12,789 nucleotides of DNA from assembly GCA_002469605.1 (NCBI GenBank), contig DKMV01000336.1, forward strand, positions 9,479 to 22,267. The letters are read 5' to 3'. Positions 1 through 7,422 of this stretch are shown here, piece by piece. The DNA is from Leclercia sp. UBA7405. GTDB taxonomy: Bacteria > Pseudomonadota > Gammaproteobacteria > Enterobacterales > Enterobacteriaceae. The notes below the pieces were generated by a model, which saw only the letters and a program-made list of their open reading frames with translations, made no database searches and was not told the origin of the DNA. The position numbers and the translations under genes were made by a program. How positions within the stretch are numbered: position 1 is the stretch's first letter; each line of letters starts with the position of its first letter.

Positions 1-1729
1 CCCGCTGGCGGAGCCGACCACGCTCGGCGTGGCTACCGGGGCGCAGCTCGGGATCACGGTCGCGACCCTCTGGGCGCTGCCCGGAAGCCTGACCCCGCAG
101 TTTGCCGCCCTGGCCGGCGCCTGTATTGTTGGCGCGATCGTCTTTGGCGTTGCCTGGGGCAAGCGCCTCTCGCCGGTGACGCTGATCCTCGCCGGGCTGG
201 TGGTCAGCCTCTACTGCGGGGCCATCAATCAACTGCTGGTGCTCTTCCACCATGACGAACTGCAAAGCATGTTCCTCTGGAGCACCGGCACGCTCACCCA
301 GACAGACTGGAACATCGTGCAGAGCCTGTGGCCGCAGCTGCTCGGCGGCGTGCTCTTAACGCTGCTGCTGCTGCGTCCGCTCACCCTGATGGGGCTCGAC
401 GACGGCGTGGCGCGTAATCTCGGGCTGGCGCTGTCGCTGGCGCGGCTGGCGGCGCTGACGCTGGCGATCGTGATCAGCGCTCTGCTGGTCAATGCCGTCG
501 GGATCATCGGTTTTATCGGCCTCTTTGCCCCGCTGCTGGCGAAAATGCTCGGCGCGCGCCGCCTGCTGAGCCGGCTGCTGCTGGCCCCGCTGATTGGTGC
601 CCTGATCCTGTGGCTCTCGGATCAGATCATCTTATGGCTGACCCGCGCCTGGATGGAGGTCTCTACCGGCTCGGTGACGGCAATCATTGGCGCGCCGCTG
701 CTACTGTGGCTGTTACCGCGTCTGCGCAGCATGAACGCCCCGGCGATGAACGCTGGCGATAAGATCTATAGCGAACGCCAGCATGTGCTCTGGTACGCCC
801 TCGCGGGTGGCCTGGTGCTGCTGCTGGCGGTAACCGCGGCGCTGACCTTTGGCCGCAACGCCGAAGGCTGGCACTGGGCGAGCGGGGCGATGCTCGATGA
901 GCTGATGCCGTGGCGCTGGCCGCGGGTGATGTCGGCGCTGATTGCCGGGGTGATGCTGGCGGTAGCGGGCTGCATTATCCAGCGCCTGACGGGTAACCCG
1001 ATGGCGAGCCCGGAAGTACTCGGCATCAGCTCCGGCGCGGCGTTCGGCGTGGTGCTGATGCTCTTCTTTGTGCCGGGAAATGCCTTCGGCTGGCTGATGC
1101 CTGCCGGCAGTCTCGGCGCGGCGGCCACGCTGCTGATCATTATGCTCGCCGCCGGGCGCGGGGGCTTCTCTCCTCACCGTATGCTGCTGGCGGGGATGGC
1201 GCTCAGCACCGCCTTTACCATGCTGCTGATGATGCTCCAGGCGAGCGGCGATCCGCGGATGGCGCAGATCCTTACCTGGCTTGCGGGCTCGACCTACAAC
1301 GCCTCCACGCCACAGGTGGTCAGCACCGGCCTCGCGCTGGTGGTGTTGCTGGCGATTGTGCCGCTCTGCCGCCGCTGGCTGACGGTACTGCCGCTGGGCG
1401 GCGACACCGCCCGTTCTGTGGGGATGGCGCTGACCCCATCGCGCATCGCTCTGCTGCTGCTGGCAGCCTGCCTGACGGCCACCGCCACCATGACCATTGG
1501 TCCGCTGAGCTTTATCGGCCTGATGGCGCCGCATATTGCGCGCATGATGGGCTTTCGCCGGACTATGCCGCATATCGTGATGTCGGCGTTAACCGGCGGG
1601 ATCCTGCTGGTCTTTGCCGACTGGTGCGGGCGCATGGTGCTCTTCCCGTATCAAATCCCGGCCGGACTGCTCTCAACCTTTATCGGCGCGCCTTACTTTA
1701 TTTATCTGCTGAGAAAGCAGAGCCGCTAA
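1..1729 (+). CDS. fhuB: Ferric hydroxamate (ferrichrome) ABC transporter permease FhuB, 3' part
   Basis: Inner-membrane permease that, with the ATPase FhuC and periplasmic FhuD, imports Fe(III)-hydroxamate siderophores. The frame is open from base 2 to the TAA at 1727-1729, giving 575 codons; E. coli FhuB is 660 residues, so roughly the first 85 are outside the window. The protein is a tandem fusion of two FecCD/BtuC-type halves, each rich in hydrophobic helices. The ATPase-coupling segment appears twice: IGFIGLFAPLLAKMLG (about 505-555) and LSFIGLMAPHIARMMGF (about 1505-1556). A polar linker near 730-780 (MNAPAMNAGDKIYSERQ) joins the halves. The C-terminus IGAPYFIYLLRKQSR matches E. coli FhuB. 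The GTG at 29-31 and later ATGs are internal codons, not starts. It would be the last gene of fhuACDB, and a terminator follows at once. Identity is read from memory of the family, and is very secure. Confidence 0.97.
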   Translation, partial: PLAEPTTLGVATGAQLGITVATLWALPGSLTPQFAALAGACIVGAIVFGVAWGKRLSPVTLILAGLVVSLYCGAINQLLVLFHHDELQSMFLWSTGTLTQTDWNIVQSLWPQLLGGVLLTLLLLRPLTLMGLDDGVARNLGLALSLARLAALTLAIVISALLVNAVGIIGFIGLFAPLLAKMLGARRLLSRLLLAPLIGALILWLSDQIILWLTRAWMEVSTGSVTAIIGAPLLLWLLPRLRSMNAPAMNAGDKIYSERQHVLWYALAGGLVLLLAVTAALTFGRNAEGWHWASGAMLDELMPWRWPRVMSALIAGVMLAVAGCIIQRLTGNPMASPEVLGISSGAAFGVVLMLFFVPGNAFGWLMPAGSLGAAATLLIIMLAAGRGGFSPHRMLLAGMALSTAFTMLLMMLQASGDPRMAQILTWLAGSTYNASTPQVVSTGLALVVLLAIVPLCRRWLTVLPLGGDTARSVGMALTPSRIALLLLAACLTATATMTIGPLSFIGLMAPHIARMMGFRRTMPHIVMSALTGGILLVFADWCGRMVLFPYQIPAGLLSTFIGAPYFIYLLRKQSR

Positions 1730-1736
1730 TAAAAGC

Positions 1737-1762
1737 AAAAAGGCAGCTAAGCTGCCTTTTTT
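1737..1762. terminator. Bidirectional intrinsic terminator, copy 1 (fhuB side)
   Basis: Arms 1737-1747 (AAAAAGGCAGC) and 1751-1761 are perfectly complementary with a TAA loop. T6 follows on the + strand, and the minus-strand tail reads TTTTTGCTTTT. It starts 7 nt after the fhuB stop, so it ends the fhu transcript and could also stop hemL read-through. An identical copy lies 79 bp downstream. Confidence 0.9.
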
Positions 1763-1771
1763 AATGTTTGC

Positions 1772-1803
1772 CCCTCGCACTAAAGGAGGGGGCGGGGTGA
1801 GGG
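1772..1803. repeat. Degenerate copy of the GC-rich interspersed element
   Basis: This 32-base stretch begins CCCTC and ends GCGGGGTGAGGG, aligning with the intact element at 1852-1884. Its left arm is damaged (GCACTAAA where the intact copy has TCCCTGTG), so the hairpin is weak. It lies between the two identical terminators. Confidence 0.65.
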
Positions 1804-1815
1804 CAAGGTAAAAGC

Positions 1816-1841
1816 AAAAAGGCAGCTAAGCTGCCTTTTTT
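1816..1841. terminator. Bidirectional intrinsic terminator, copy 2 (hemL side)
   Basis: Identical to copy 1, with arms 1816-1826 and 1830-1840 and a TAA loop. On the minus strand it is followed by TTTTTGCTTTT. It lies about 60 nt beyond the hemL stop and serves as hemL's terminator, with the GC-rich element between it and the gene. Confidence 0.88.
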
Positions 1842-1851
1842 AATGTTTTCT

Positions 1852-1897
1852 CCCTCTCCCTGTGGGAGAGGGCCGGGGTGAGGGCATCAGCCCGCAC
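1852..1897. repeat. GC-rich palindromic interspersed element (boxC/REP-like), copy A
   Basis: Arms CCCTCTCCC (1852-1860) and GGGAGAGGG (1864-1872) form a perfect 9-bp hairpin with loop TGT. It is followed by CCGGGGTGAGGG and then ATCAGCCCGCAC. 42 of 46 bases match the element at 11857-11902, about 10 kb away. The sequence resembles the GC-rich interspersed repeats of enterobacteria (the boxC class in E. coli, from memory). The class name is an inference; the repeat itself is directly visible. Confidence 0.8.
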
Positions 1898-1903
1898 CAA
1901 ACC

Positions 1904-3184
1904 TTAAAGCTTCGCAAACACCTTACGCGCCGCATCGATAGTGTTATTGATATCCTCTTCGCTGTGCGCCACGGACATAAAGCCTGCCTCAAAGGCCGAT
2001 GGCGCCAGATAGACACCCTCTTCCAGCATCAGGTGGAAGAAGCGCTTAAAGCGTTCGACGTCGCACTTCACCACGTCCTGATAGCAGGTCACGGTGGCCG
2101 CGTCGGTAAAGAAGATGCCGAACATACCGCCCACATGGTTAACCACCAGCGGAATACCCGCCTCCTGTGCCGCCTCCAGCAGGCCGTTCGCCAGCTGGGT
2201 GGTGCGCTCGGTCAGCGTTTCATGGATCCCCGGCTGGGCCACTTCGGTTAAGCAGGCGAAACCGGCCGCCATGGCGATCGGGTTACCGGAGAGGGTGCCC
2301 GCCTGGTAAACCGGGCCAGTGGGGGCCAGCGCGTCCATCACCTCTTTACGGCCGCCGAAAGCGCCAACCGGCATGCCGCCACCGATGATTTTGCCAAGGC
2401 AGGTCAGATCTGGCACTACGTCGTAGTAAGACTGCGCCCCCGCCAGCGCGACGCGGAAGCCGGTCATCACTTCGTCGATAATCAGCAGCGCGTTGAACTC
2501 GTCGCACAGGGCGCGCAGGCCCGGCAGGAAGTCCGGCTGCGGTGGAATGCAGTTCATGTTGCCCGCCACCGGCTCAACGATGATACAGGCGATCTCCTGC
2601 GGATACTGCTCAAAGGCGGCGCGCACGGAGTCGAGATCGTTATAGGTGCAGGTGAGGGTGTGCTTCGCGAAATCTGCCGGAACGCCCGGGGAGTTCGGCT
2701 GGCCAAGGGTCAGCGCGCCGGAGCCCGCTTTAACCAGCAGGCAGTCAGCGTGGCCGTGGTAACAGCCTTCAAACTTGATGATTTTATCGCGGCCGGTAAA
2801 ACCGCGCGCCAGGCGAATGGCGCTCATGGTAGCCTCTGTACCCGAGTTCACCATACGTACCATATCCATGGTCGGCACCAGCTCGGTGACCAGGGCGGCC
2901 ATTTTGACCTCCATCTCGGTCGGGGCGCCAAAGCTCAGGCCGCGCTGGGCGGCTTCAATTACCGCGTTACGGATGGACGGGTGGTTGTGACCCAGCACCA
3001 TCGGGCCCCAGGAGCCGACGTAGTCGATATAGGCTTTACCATCCACGTCATACAGGTAAGCACCGTCTGCGCGTTCGATAAACAGCGGCGTACCGCCCAC
3101 GCCGGTAAAAGCGCGTACTGGGGAGTTAACACCGCCCGGGATCAGTTCGCGGGCTGCGCTGTAAAGCGTTTCTGACTTGCTCAT
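1904..3184 (-). CDS. hemL: Glutamate-1-semialdehyde 2,1-aminomutase HemL
   Basis: Cytosolic PLP enzyme that converts glutamate-1-semialdehyde to 5-aminolevulinate, the last step of the C5 route to haem, sirohaem and cobalamin precursors. The product is 426 residues, the same length as E. coli HemL, with a class-III aminotransferase fold. Visible landmarks are [12 protein letters not shown] (about 111-122, PLP phosphate region), EGCYHGHAD (139-147), [12 protein letters not shown] (233-244) and the Schiff-base lysine in CLGKIIGGG at K265, the same number as the known E. coli residue. The ATG at 3184-3182 follows an AGGA at 3193-3196 with 8-nt spacing. The gene is monocistronic: divergent from clcA, convergent with fhuB, with its own terminator on the left. 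Confidence 0.98.
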   Translation of the reverse strand: MSKSETLYSAARELIPGGVNSPVRAFTGVGGTPLFIERADGAYLYDVDGKAYIDYVGSWGPMVLGHNHPSIRNAVIEAAQRGLSFGAPTEMEVKMAALVTELVPTMDMVRMVNSGTEATMSAIRLARGFTGRDKIIKFEGCYHGHADCLLVKAGSGALTLGQPNSPGVPADFAKHTLTCTYNDLDSVRAAFEQYPQEIACIIVEPVAGNMNCIPPQPDFLPGLRALCDEFNALLIIDEVMTGFRVALAGAQSYYDVVPDLTCLGKIIGGGMPVGAFGGRKEVMDALAPTGPVYQAGTLSGNPIAMAAGFACLTEVAQPGIHETLTERTTQLANGLLEAAQEAGIPLVVNHVGGMFGIFFTDAATVTCYQDVVKCDVERFKRFFHLMLEEGVYLAPSAFEAGFMSVAHSEEDINNTIDAARKVFAKL

Positions 3185-3223
3185 GGCGTCATTCCTGATT
3201 CGTAGAAAAAGAGTTAGCCCGCT

Positions 3224-3252
3224 ATTCTAAGGCATCCGCCGGAGCTTATGAA
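3224..3252 (-). promoter_or_regulatory. Candidate sigma70 promoter of hemL
   Basis: Read on the minus strand, TTCATA (3252-3247) and TAGAAT (3229-3224) are separated by 17 nt, about 40 nt before the hemL ATG. The -10 matches TATAAT at 5 of 6 positions and the -35 matches TTGACA at 4 of 6. The -35 lies inside the loop of the inverted repeat 3234-3268. It is predicted by eye only. Confidence 0.5.
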
Positions 3253-3268
3253 CGTTTTGCCGGCGGAT
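3234..3268. repeat. 9-bp perfect inverted repeat in the hemL-clcA divergent region
   Basis: ATCCGCCGG (3234-3242) and CCGGCGGAT (3260-3268) are exact reverse complements with a 17-nt loop. The left arm falls between the -10 and -35 of the proposed hemL promoter. It could be a regulator site, a REP-like remnant or a chance GC palindrome. It is too far upstream to lie in either coding region. Confidence 0.7.
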
Positions 3269-3362
3269 TCATTACAATCATTAATTAAATTGGTGCGACG
3301 CGAGCCGGTTCGCCCTTTAAAATGGCGCCCTGCAATTTGTGATGACCCGACAAAATCACCTT

Positions 3363-4748
3363 ATGAAAACTGAAAATCATACTTCCGAGATGCTGAAATT
3401 TGCCCGACTACGGCGCCGGGTAGGGCTGCGCCGTTTGCTGAACCGCGATAAAACGCCGCTGGCGATCTTACTGCTGGCCGCCGTGGTGGGCACCCTCGCC
3501 GGGCTGGTGGGTATCGCCTTTGAAAAAGCGGTCAACGCCGTGATTAGCTGGCGCGTGGGCATCCTGACGGGCTGGACGGACAGCGCCCTCGTCTGGCCGC
3601 TGGCTTTCGTGCTCTCAGGCCTGCTCGCAATGGTGGGTTATTTTCTGGTGCGCAAATTCGCCCCGGAGGCGGGTGGATCCGGTATTCCTGAAATTGAAGG
3701 CGCGCTGGAGGAGCTGCGCCCGGTGCGCTGGTGGCGCGTGCTGCCGGTGAAATTTATCGGCGGGATGGGCACCCTGGGCGCCGGTATGGTGCTGGGTCGT
3801 GAAGGGCCAACGGTACAGCTGGGCGGCAACGTCGGGCGCATGGTGGTGGATATCTTCCGCCTGAAAAGCGCCGAGGGGCGCCACACCCTGCTGGCCACCG
3901 GGGCTGCCGCTGGCCTCTCCGCCGCCTTTAACGCCCCGCTGGCGGGGATCTTATTTATCATCGAAGAGATGCGCCCGCAGTTTCGCTATAACCTGGTCTC
4001 CATCAAAGCGGTCTTTACCGGGGTGATCATGTCGAGCATCGTCTTTCGCATTTTCAATGGCGAAGGGGCGGTGATCGAGGTGGGGAAACTCACCAACGCG
4101 CCGGTCAACACACTGTGGCTCTACCTGGTTCTGGGGATGATTTTTGGCGTGGTGGGGCCACTGTTCAACACCCTGGTGCTGCGCACTCAGGATATGTTCC
4201 AGCGCATCCACGGCGGCAACGTCACTAAGTGGGTGCTGGTGGGCGGCCTAATTGGCGGGCTGTGTGGCATCCTCGGGCTGATTGAGCCGGAAGCGGCGGG
4301 CGGCGGCTTTGGCCTGATCCCTCTTGCGGCGGCGGGCCATTACAGCGTGGGGCTGCTGCTGTTTCTGTTTGTCGCCCGGACTATTACCACGCTGCTCTGC
4401 TTCTCGTCCGGCGCACCGGGGGGCATTTTCGCCCCGATGCTGGCGCTCGGCACCCTGCTGGGTACGGCATTTGGCATGGCTGCGGCCGCCAATTTCCCCG
4501 GTTATCACCTGGAGGCAGGCACCTTTGCCATCGCCGGTATGGGGGCGCTGCTGGCCGCGTCGGTGCGGGCGCCGCTTACCGGAATTGTGCTGGTTCTGGA
4601 AATGACTGACAATTATCAGCTCATTTTGCCAATGATCATTACCTGTCTCGGCGCGACACTATTAGCCCAATTCCTGGGCGGTAAACCGCTATACTCCACC
4701 ATTCTGGCGCGCACCCTCGCGAAGCAGGAGGCGGAGCAGAATACTTGA
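3363..4748 (+). CDS. clcA: H+/Cl- exchange transporter ClcA (CLC family)
   Basis: Inner-membrane homodimeric antiporter exchanging 2 Cl- for 1 H+, tied in E. coli to extreme acid resistance. From ATG 3363 the protein is 461 residues (E. coli has 473). CLC signatures are in place: GSGIPE with the Cl--binding serine S106, GREGP with the gating glutamate E147, the inner proton glutamate E202 in [25 protein letters not shown], and Y444 in GGKPLYS. All are offset by one from E. coli S107/E148/E203/Y445. The start is chosen because MKTE aligns with E. coli MKTD; an in-frame GTG at 3339 and an ATG at 3342 would add 7-8 residues without family support. The ribosome site is weak. The C-terminal tail is about 11 residues shorter than in K-12 (AKQEAEQNT). 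Confidence 0.96.
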   Translation: MKTENHTSEMLKFARLRRRVGLRRLLNRDKTPLAILLLAAVVGTLAGLVGIAFEKAVNAVISWRVGILTGWTDSALVWPLAFVLSGLLAMVGYFLVRKFAPEAGGSGIPEIEGALEELRPVRWWRVLPVKFIGGMGTLGAGMVLGREGPTVQLGGNVGRMVVDIFRLKSAEGRHTLLATGAAAGLSAAFNAPLAGILFIIEEMRPQFRYNLVSIKAVFTGVIMSSIVFRIFNGEGAVIEVGKLTNAPVNTLWLYLVLGMIFGVVGPLFNTLVLRTQDMFQRIHGGNVTKWVLVGGLIGGLCGILGLIEPEAAGGGFGLIPLAAAGHYSVGLLLFLFVARTITTLLCFSSGAPGGIFAPMLALGTLLGTAFGMAAAANFPGYHLEAGTFAIAGMGALLAASVRAPLTGIVLVLEMTDNYQLILPMIITCLGATLLAQFLGGKPLYSTILARTLAKQEAEQNT

Positions 4749-4773
4749 TTGCTATACCAGGGTATTAGATAAT
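4745..4773 (+). promoter_or_regulatory. Promoter of erpA with a 12-bp palindrome in the spacer
   Basis: TTGATT (4745-4750) and GATAAT (4768-4773) are spaced by 17 nt, a good sigma70 match about 55 nt before the erpA start. The -35 overlaps the clcA TGA (4746-4748), so erpA can be transcribed separately from clcA. The spacer contains ATACCAGGGTAT (4754-4765), a palindrome with 5-bp arms. erpA is known in E. coli to be an IscR target. This palindrome does not clearly match either IscR site type as I remember them, so the regulator is left open. Confidence 0.6.
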
Positions 4774-4828
4774 GACAACAAGAATTGGGTGATTTTTAAC
4801 CCGATAGCAGTATTCATGGGAGCATAAA

Positions 4829-5173
4829 ATGAGTGATGACATCGCGCTGCCGCTGCAATTTACTGAAGCAGCAGCCAAAAAAGTGAAAGACCTGATTGCC
4901 GACGAAGATAACCCGGCGCTGAAATTACGCGTATATATTACCGGCGGCGGCTGCAGCGGCTTCCAGTACGGATTTACTTTTGACGATCAGATCAACGATG
5001 GCGACATGACCATCGAAAAGCAGGGCGTTGCCCTGGTCGTTGATCCGATGAGCCTGCAGTATCTGGTGGGCGGCGCGGTAGATTATACCGAGGGTCTGGA
5101 AGGTTCTCGCTTCGTGGTGACTAACCCGAACGCGAAAAGCACCTGCGGGTGCGGCTCTTCCTTCAGCATCTGA
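4829..5173 (+). CDS. erpA: Iron-sulfur cluster insertion protein ErpA (A-type carrier)
   Basis: A-type Fe-S carrier that hands clusters from the Isc/Suf machinery to apo-targets such as the isoprenoid enzymes IspG/IspH and respiratory enzymes, in the cytoplasm. It is 114 residues, the length of E. coli ErpA. The three conserved cluster-binding cysteines are visible: C42 in [12 protein letters not shown], and C106 and C108 in [11 protein letters not shown] near the C-terminus. The Shine-Dalgarno GGGAG (4818-4822) precedes ATG by 6 nt. It has its own promoter upstream and a strong terminator 7 nt after the stop, so it is probably monocistronic. Confidence 0.98.
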   Translation: MSDDIALPLQFTEAAAKKVKDLIADEDNPALKLRVYITGGGCSGFQYGFTFDDQINDGDMTIEKQGVALVVDPMSLQYLVGGAVDYTEGLEGSRFVVTNPNAKSTCGCGSSFSI

Positions 5174-5180
5174 TGCACTA

Positions 5181-5213
5181 AAAACGGTAACCCCAGGGTT
5201 ACCGTTTTGCTTT
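5181..5213. terminator. Bidirectional terminator between erpA and yadS
   Basis: Arms AAAACGGTAACCC (5181-5193) and GGGTTACCGTTTT (5196-5208) are exact complements; the physical loop will be about 4 nt after opening of the inner pair. The + tail is TTTTGCTTTT. On the minus strand the T-run reads TTTTTAG. It serves convergent erpA and the mtnN-btuF-yadS operon, lying between the two stop codons. Its sequence resembles the cdaR-yaeH terminators. Confidence 0.92.
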
Positions 5214-5215
5214 TC

Positions 5216-5839
5216 TTACCTTTGGTTTTCATCCAGCGCGAAGGTCGGCAGTTTTAAGTGCCAGCGAATGGCCGCCAGCCGGATAACCAGGGTTACCACC
5301 ATTCCCAGCATTGCAGCGCTCTCCAGCGGAACCGCAAACGTATACCAGGCCGTCGCGTGTACGATACCGCCGACAATACAGGCCGTGGCGTAAATCTCCG
5401 TGCGCAAAATCATCGGCACTTCGCGGGCCAGGATATCGCGGATAATCCCGCCGCCTACGCCGGTGACCACCCCCATGCAGATGGCAACTAACGGCCCTGC
5501 GCCCGCCATAAAGGCTTTATTGACGCCAATCCCGACGAATACCGCCAGCCCCACGGCATCCAGCACCGGCAGGATCCACTTCGGCAGGCGACGCGGCTGG
5601 CGCACCAGCACAATAGTCAGCAGGCAGGTGACCATCGCCACTACCAGATCGGTAGGATCTTTTACCCAAAACACCGGGCCATGAGCCAGCGCCATATCGC
5701 GGATGGTACCACCCCCGACGGCGGTAACTACCCCCAGCACCAGGACGCCAAAGGGATCCATGCGTAACTTTCCGGCCAGCAGAACGCCGGAAATCGCGAA
5801 AACGGCTGTACCGAGAATATCCAGCCAGTAAACGAGCAT
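5216..5839 (-). CDS. yadS: YadS, TRIC/UPF0126-family membrane protein (possible glycine transporter)
   Basis: Small polytopic inner-membrane protein of 207 residues, matching E. coli YadS nearly end to end. Two tandem three-helix repeats are apparent. Each carries the family signature: GGGTIRDM (about residues 42-49) and GGGIIRDIL (about 128-136). A basic loop (RQPRRLPKW) lies between them. The bacterial family is related to TRIC cation channels. Genetic work on homologues has pointed to glycine transport, so substrate is uncertain here. Third gene of mtnN-btuF-yadS, starting 20 nt after the btuF stop. An AAAGG run abuts the ATG, and a GGGG lies 8 nt upstream, so the ribosome site is atypical or translation is coupled. 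Confidence 0.93.
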   Translation of the reverse strand: MLVYWLDILGTAVFAISGVLLAGKLRMDPFGVLVLGVVTAVGGGTIRDMALAHGPVFWVKDPTDLVVAMVTCLLTIVLVRQPRRLPKWILPVLDAVGLAVFVGIGVNKAFMAGAGPLVAICMGVVTGVGGGIIRDILAREVPMILRTEIYATACIVGGIVHATAWYTFAVPLESAAMLGMVVTLVIRLAAIRWHLKLPTFALDENQR

Positions 5840-5859
5840 CCTTTAAACCCCGAAAGTGA

Positions 5860-6648
5860 TTAGTGACTCTGGGCAAGTGCGGCGCAGAGCTGTTTTGCGG
5901 CGAGGATAATACGCGGGCTTGCACGCTCAAACCAGTCGCTGTGAAGGGGAATTACCGGAATTTTTAACTGGCTGTGCCAGTACTGCTCTATTTTCGGAAT
6001 CTCGCCCACATCGCCGGCCACGACAATGGCCTGCGGCTGGCGCATTAGCACCTGTTCACGGCTCACCTGCGGCCAGGGCACCCGGCTGGCGGCGAAGATA
6101 TTCTCGCCGCCGCAAAGCTCCAGCACCTGGTTTTGCAGCGAGCCTGCGCCGGTGGTGAAGAGCGGCTGGCTGCCGAACTGTAAAAAGACGCGCTTTTTGG
6201 GCACTGCCCCGTAGGTTGCTTTTAACGCGGCATAGTCACTAAGCAACTGCTGGGCGGCCTGTTCGGCTTTTTCGGGCGTTGGGCTAAAGGGGGCAAGATT
6301 GCGCAGGGCCTGCGCCAGCTGCTCAATGCTAACGGCATCGATCCACAACACCCGGATACCCAGTGAGGCAAGCTGATTGACCTGGCGTTCGGCATTGCCG
6401 CCGCGCCAGGCCAGCACCAGGTCGGGCTTCAGCGCCAGGATACGCTCGACGTTCATCCCCTGCCAGGTGGCTACCTGCTCGATAGAGGCCGCTTCGGGGG
6501 GATAGTCTGAATAGCTGCTGACGCCAACCGGCGTAATACCGGCGGCAAAGGCCAGTTCGGTATTGGCGGGGGAGAGGGAGATAACACGCGGCGCGGCAAA
6601 GAGCCACGCCGGTGCCAGCAGTAGCAGGGCAAAGAGCGTTTTAACCAC
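5860..6648 (-). CDS. btuF: Vitamin B12 ABC transporter periplasmic binding protein BtuF
   Basis: Periplasmic cobalamin-binding protein that delivers B12 to the BtuCD permease. It has a Sec signal peptide ([16 protein letters not shown], mature from about APRVISLSP) and a class-III binding-protein fold with the motifs [36 protein letters not shown] and [12 protein letters not shown], all shared with E. coli BtuF. Start choice: GTG at 6648-6646. The frame stays open to 6675, but K-12 BtuF begins inside the end of mtnN (ATG GCT AAG overlapping its stop), and GTG GTT AAA here is the exact positional equivalent, overlapping the mtnN TAA (6643-6641) by 8 nt. An AGAAG lies 7 nt upstream. From this start the protein is 262 residues (266 in K-12), and the signal peptide has the expected short n-region. 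Translation is probably coupled to mtnN. Confidence 0.95.
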   Translation of the reverse strand: MVKTLFALLLLAPAWLFAAPRVISLSPANTELAFAAGITPVGVSSYSDYPPEAASIEQVATWQGMNVERILALKPDLVLAWRGGNAERQVNQLASLGIRVLWIDAVSIEQLAQALRNLAPFSPTPEKAEQAAQQLLSDYAALKATYGAVPKKRVFLQFGSQPLFTTGAGSLQNQVLELCGGENIFAASRVPWPQVSREQVLMRQPQAIVVAGDVGEIPKIEQYWHSQLKIPVIPLHSDWFERASPRIILAAKQLCAALAQSH

Positions 6649-7339
6649 GCGCCAGCTTCTGCACCAGCGTCTCAACCATCAGGCTGGACTGTTTGGCCGC
6701 CACAACGAGGAACTCGTCAAAGCTCAGGTGGGACTGCTGATCCGCCACGTCGGAGATGGCGCGAACCACCACAAACGGCACCTTAAAGTTGTGGCAGACG
6801 TGGGCGATAGCGGTGGCTTCCATCTCAACGGCAATAGCCTGCGGGAAGTTGTGGCGGATCTTCGCCAGGTTAACCGAGCCGTTGATAAAGGCATCGCCGC
6901 TGACGATCAGGCCGCGCACGGCATTGAGGTTCAACTCTGCGATGCAGCTCTCTGCCGCGGCAACCAGCTTCTCGTCGGCCTTAAAGCCCGCCGGACAGCC
7001 GGGCAGCTGCCCGAATTCATATCCAAAAGCGGTGACGTCCGCATCGTGATAGCGCGCTTCGTCGGACACCACGATATCGCCGACTTTCAGGGTAGGGGCC
7101 AGGCCGCCCGCAGAGCCGGTATTGATAATCACGTCCGGCTTGCAGCGCTCCAGCAGCAGCGTTGCGCCCAGCGCGGCAGCCACTTTACCGATACCCGATT
7201 TCAGCAGAGCAATTTCAGTTCCGTTCAGCAGGCCGGTGTAGATCTCACAGCCACCCAGGGAGAGGGTCTGACGGTTCTCAATTTTGTCACGCAGCAGCGT
7301 AACTTCTTCTTCCATTGCTCCAATAATACCGATTTTCAT
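6641..7339 (-). CDS. mtnN: 5'-methylthioadenosine/S-adenosylhomocysteine nucleosidase
   Basis: Cytosolic hydrolase that splits adenine from methylthioadenosine, S-adenosylhomocysteine and 5'-deoxyadenosine, clearing SAM by-products and feeding methionine salvage and AI-2 synthesis. It is 232 residues, identical in length to E. coli Pfs/MtnN. Catalytic residues are at the expected numbers: E12 in [13 protein letters not shown]174 in [12 protein letters not shown] and general acid D197 in [10 protein letters not shown]. The nucleoside-phosphorylase glycine segment INTGSAGGL is at 72-80. First gene of the mtnN-btuF-yadS operon, divergent from dgt. Confidence 0.98.
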   Translation of the reverse strand: MKIGIIGAMEEEVTLLRDKIENRQTLSLGGCEIYTGLLNGTEIALLKSGIGKVAAALGATLLLERCKPDVIINTGSAGGLAPTLKVGDIVVSDEARYHDADVTAFGYEFGQLPGCPAGFKADEKLVAAAESCIAELNLNAVRGLIVSGDAFINGSVNLAKIRHNFPQAIAVEMEATAIAHVCHNFKVPFVVVRAISDVADQQSHLSFDEFLVVAAKQSSLMVETLVQKLARG

Positions 7340-7422
7340 AGATTTACTCGCGATGTGCCATGATTAGAGGCATAGTCTATCATGCGCTTCAGGGGAAACG
7401 CATTTTCCGCGCAGGAGAGCCC
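7340..7422. promoter_or_regulatory. mtnN-dgt divergent intergenic region
   Basis: These 83 bp must carry promoters in both directions. On the + strand TATCAT (7378-7383) could be a dgt -10 but has no good -35. On the minus strand TAATCAT, in the region complementary to about 7359-7366, could be an mtnN -10. A strong dgt Shine-Dalgarno (AGGAGA, 7413-7418) is clear. Neither promoter can be fixed by eye. Confidence 0.35.

Larger units (their letters stand above)
1730..1848. repeat. Tandem duplication of a 40-bp terminator segment (1730-1769 and 1809-1848)
   Basis: The 40 bases at 1730-1769 recur without a mismatch at 1809-1848, a period of 79. Each copy contains the whole hairpin plus the flanks TAAAAGC on the left and TAATGTTT on the right. 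The 39 bp between them hold a decayed version (about 1772-1803) of the GC-rich element that follows the second copy. The locus can therefore be read as two tandem units of terminator plus GC-rich element. The terminator halves are identical and the GC-rich halves have diverged. Confidence 0.9.

Noticed and set aside
713..1573. 286-codon minus-strand open frame opposite fhuB
   Set aside because: It is the shadow of a GC-rich hydrophobic gene: product is an Arg/His/Gln-rich string with no recognisable domain, while the + strand is unmistakable FhuB over the whole length.
1730..1898. Short CRISPR-like array
   Set aside because: Only two repeat copies, each a terminator with a poly-T tail, and the intervening sequence is a version of a dispersed repeat instead of a unique spacer; no cas genes.
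2660..3175. 171-codon plus-strand open frame opposite hemL
   Set aside because: Antisense shadow of a highly conserved PLP enzyme gene; composition is low in information and no family is recognised.
3338..3359. TGTGA ... TCAC near the clcA start as a CRP site
   Set aside because: The half-sites are 13 nt apart instead of 6, so this does not fit CRP.
4775..4828. Structured leader of erpA (GGGT/ACCC stem) as a riboswitch
   Set aside because: The stem is about 4-6 bp with no conserved riboswitch motif or terminator; nothing beyond a chance hairpin is supported.
6563..7363. 266-codon plus-strand open frame covering mtnN and the start of btuF
   Set aside because: mtnN and btuF on the minus strand have all family residues in place. 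The plus-strand product has no family resemblance and overlaps them fully.
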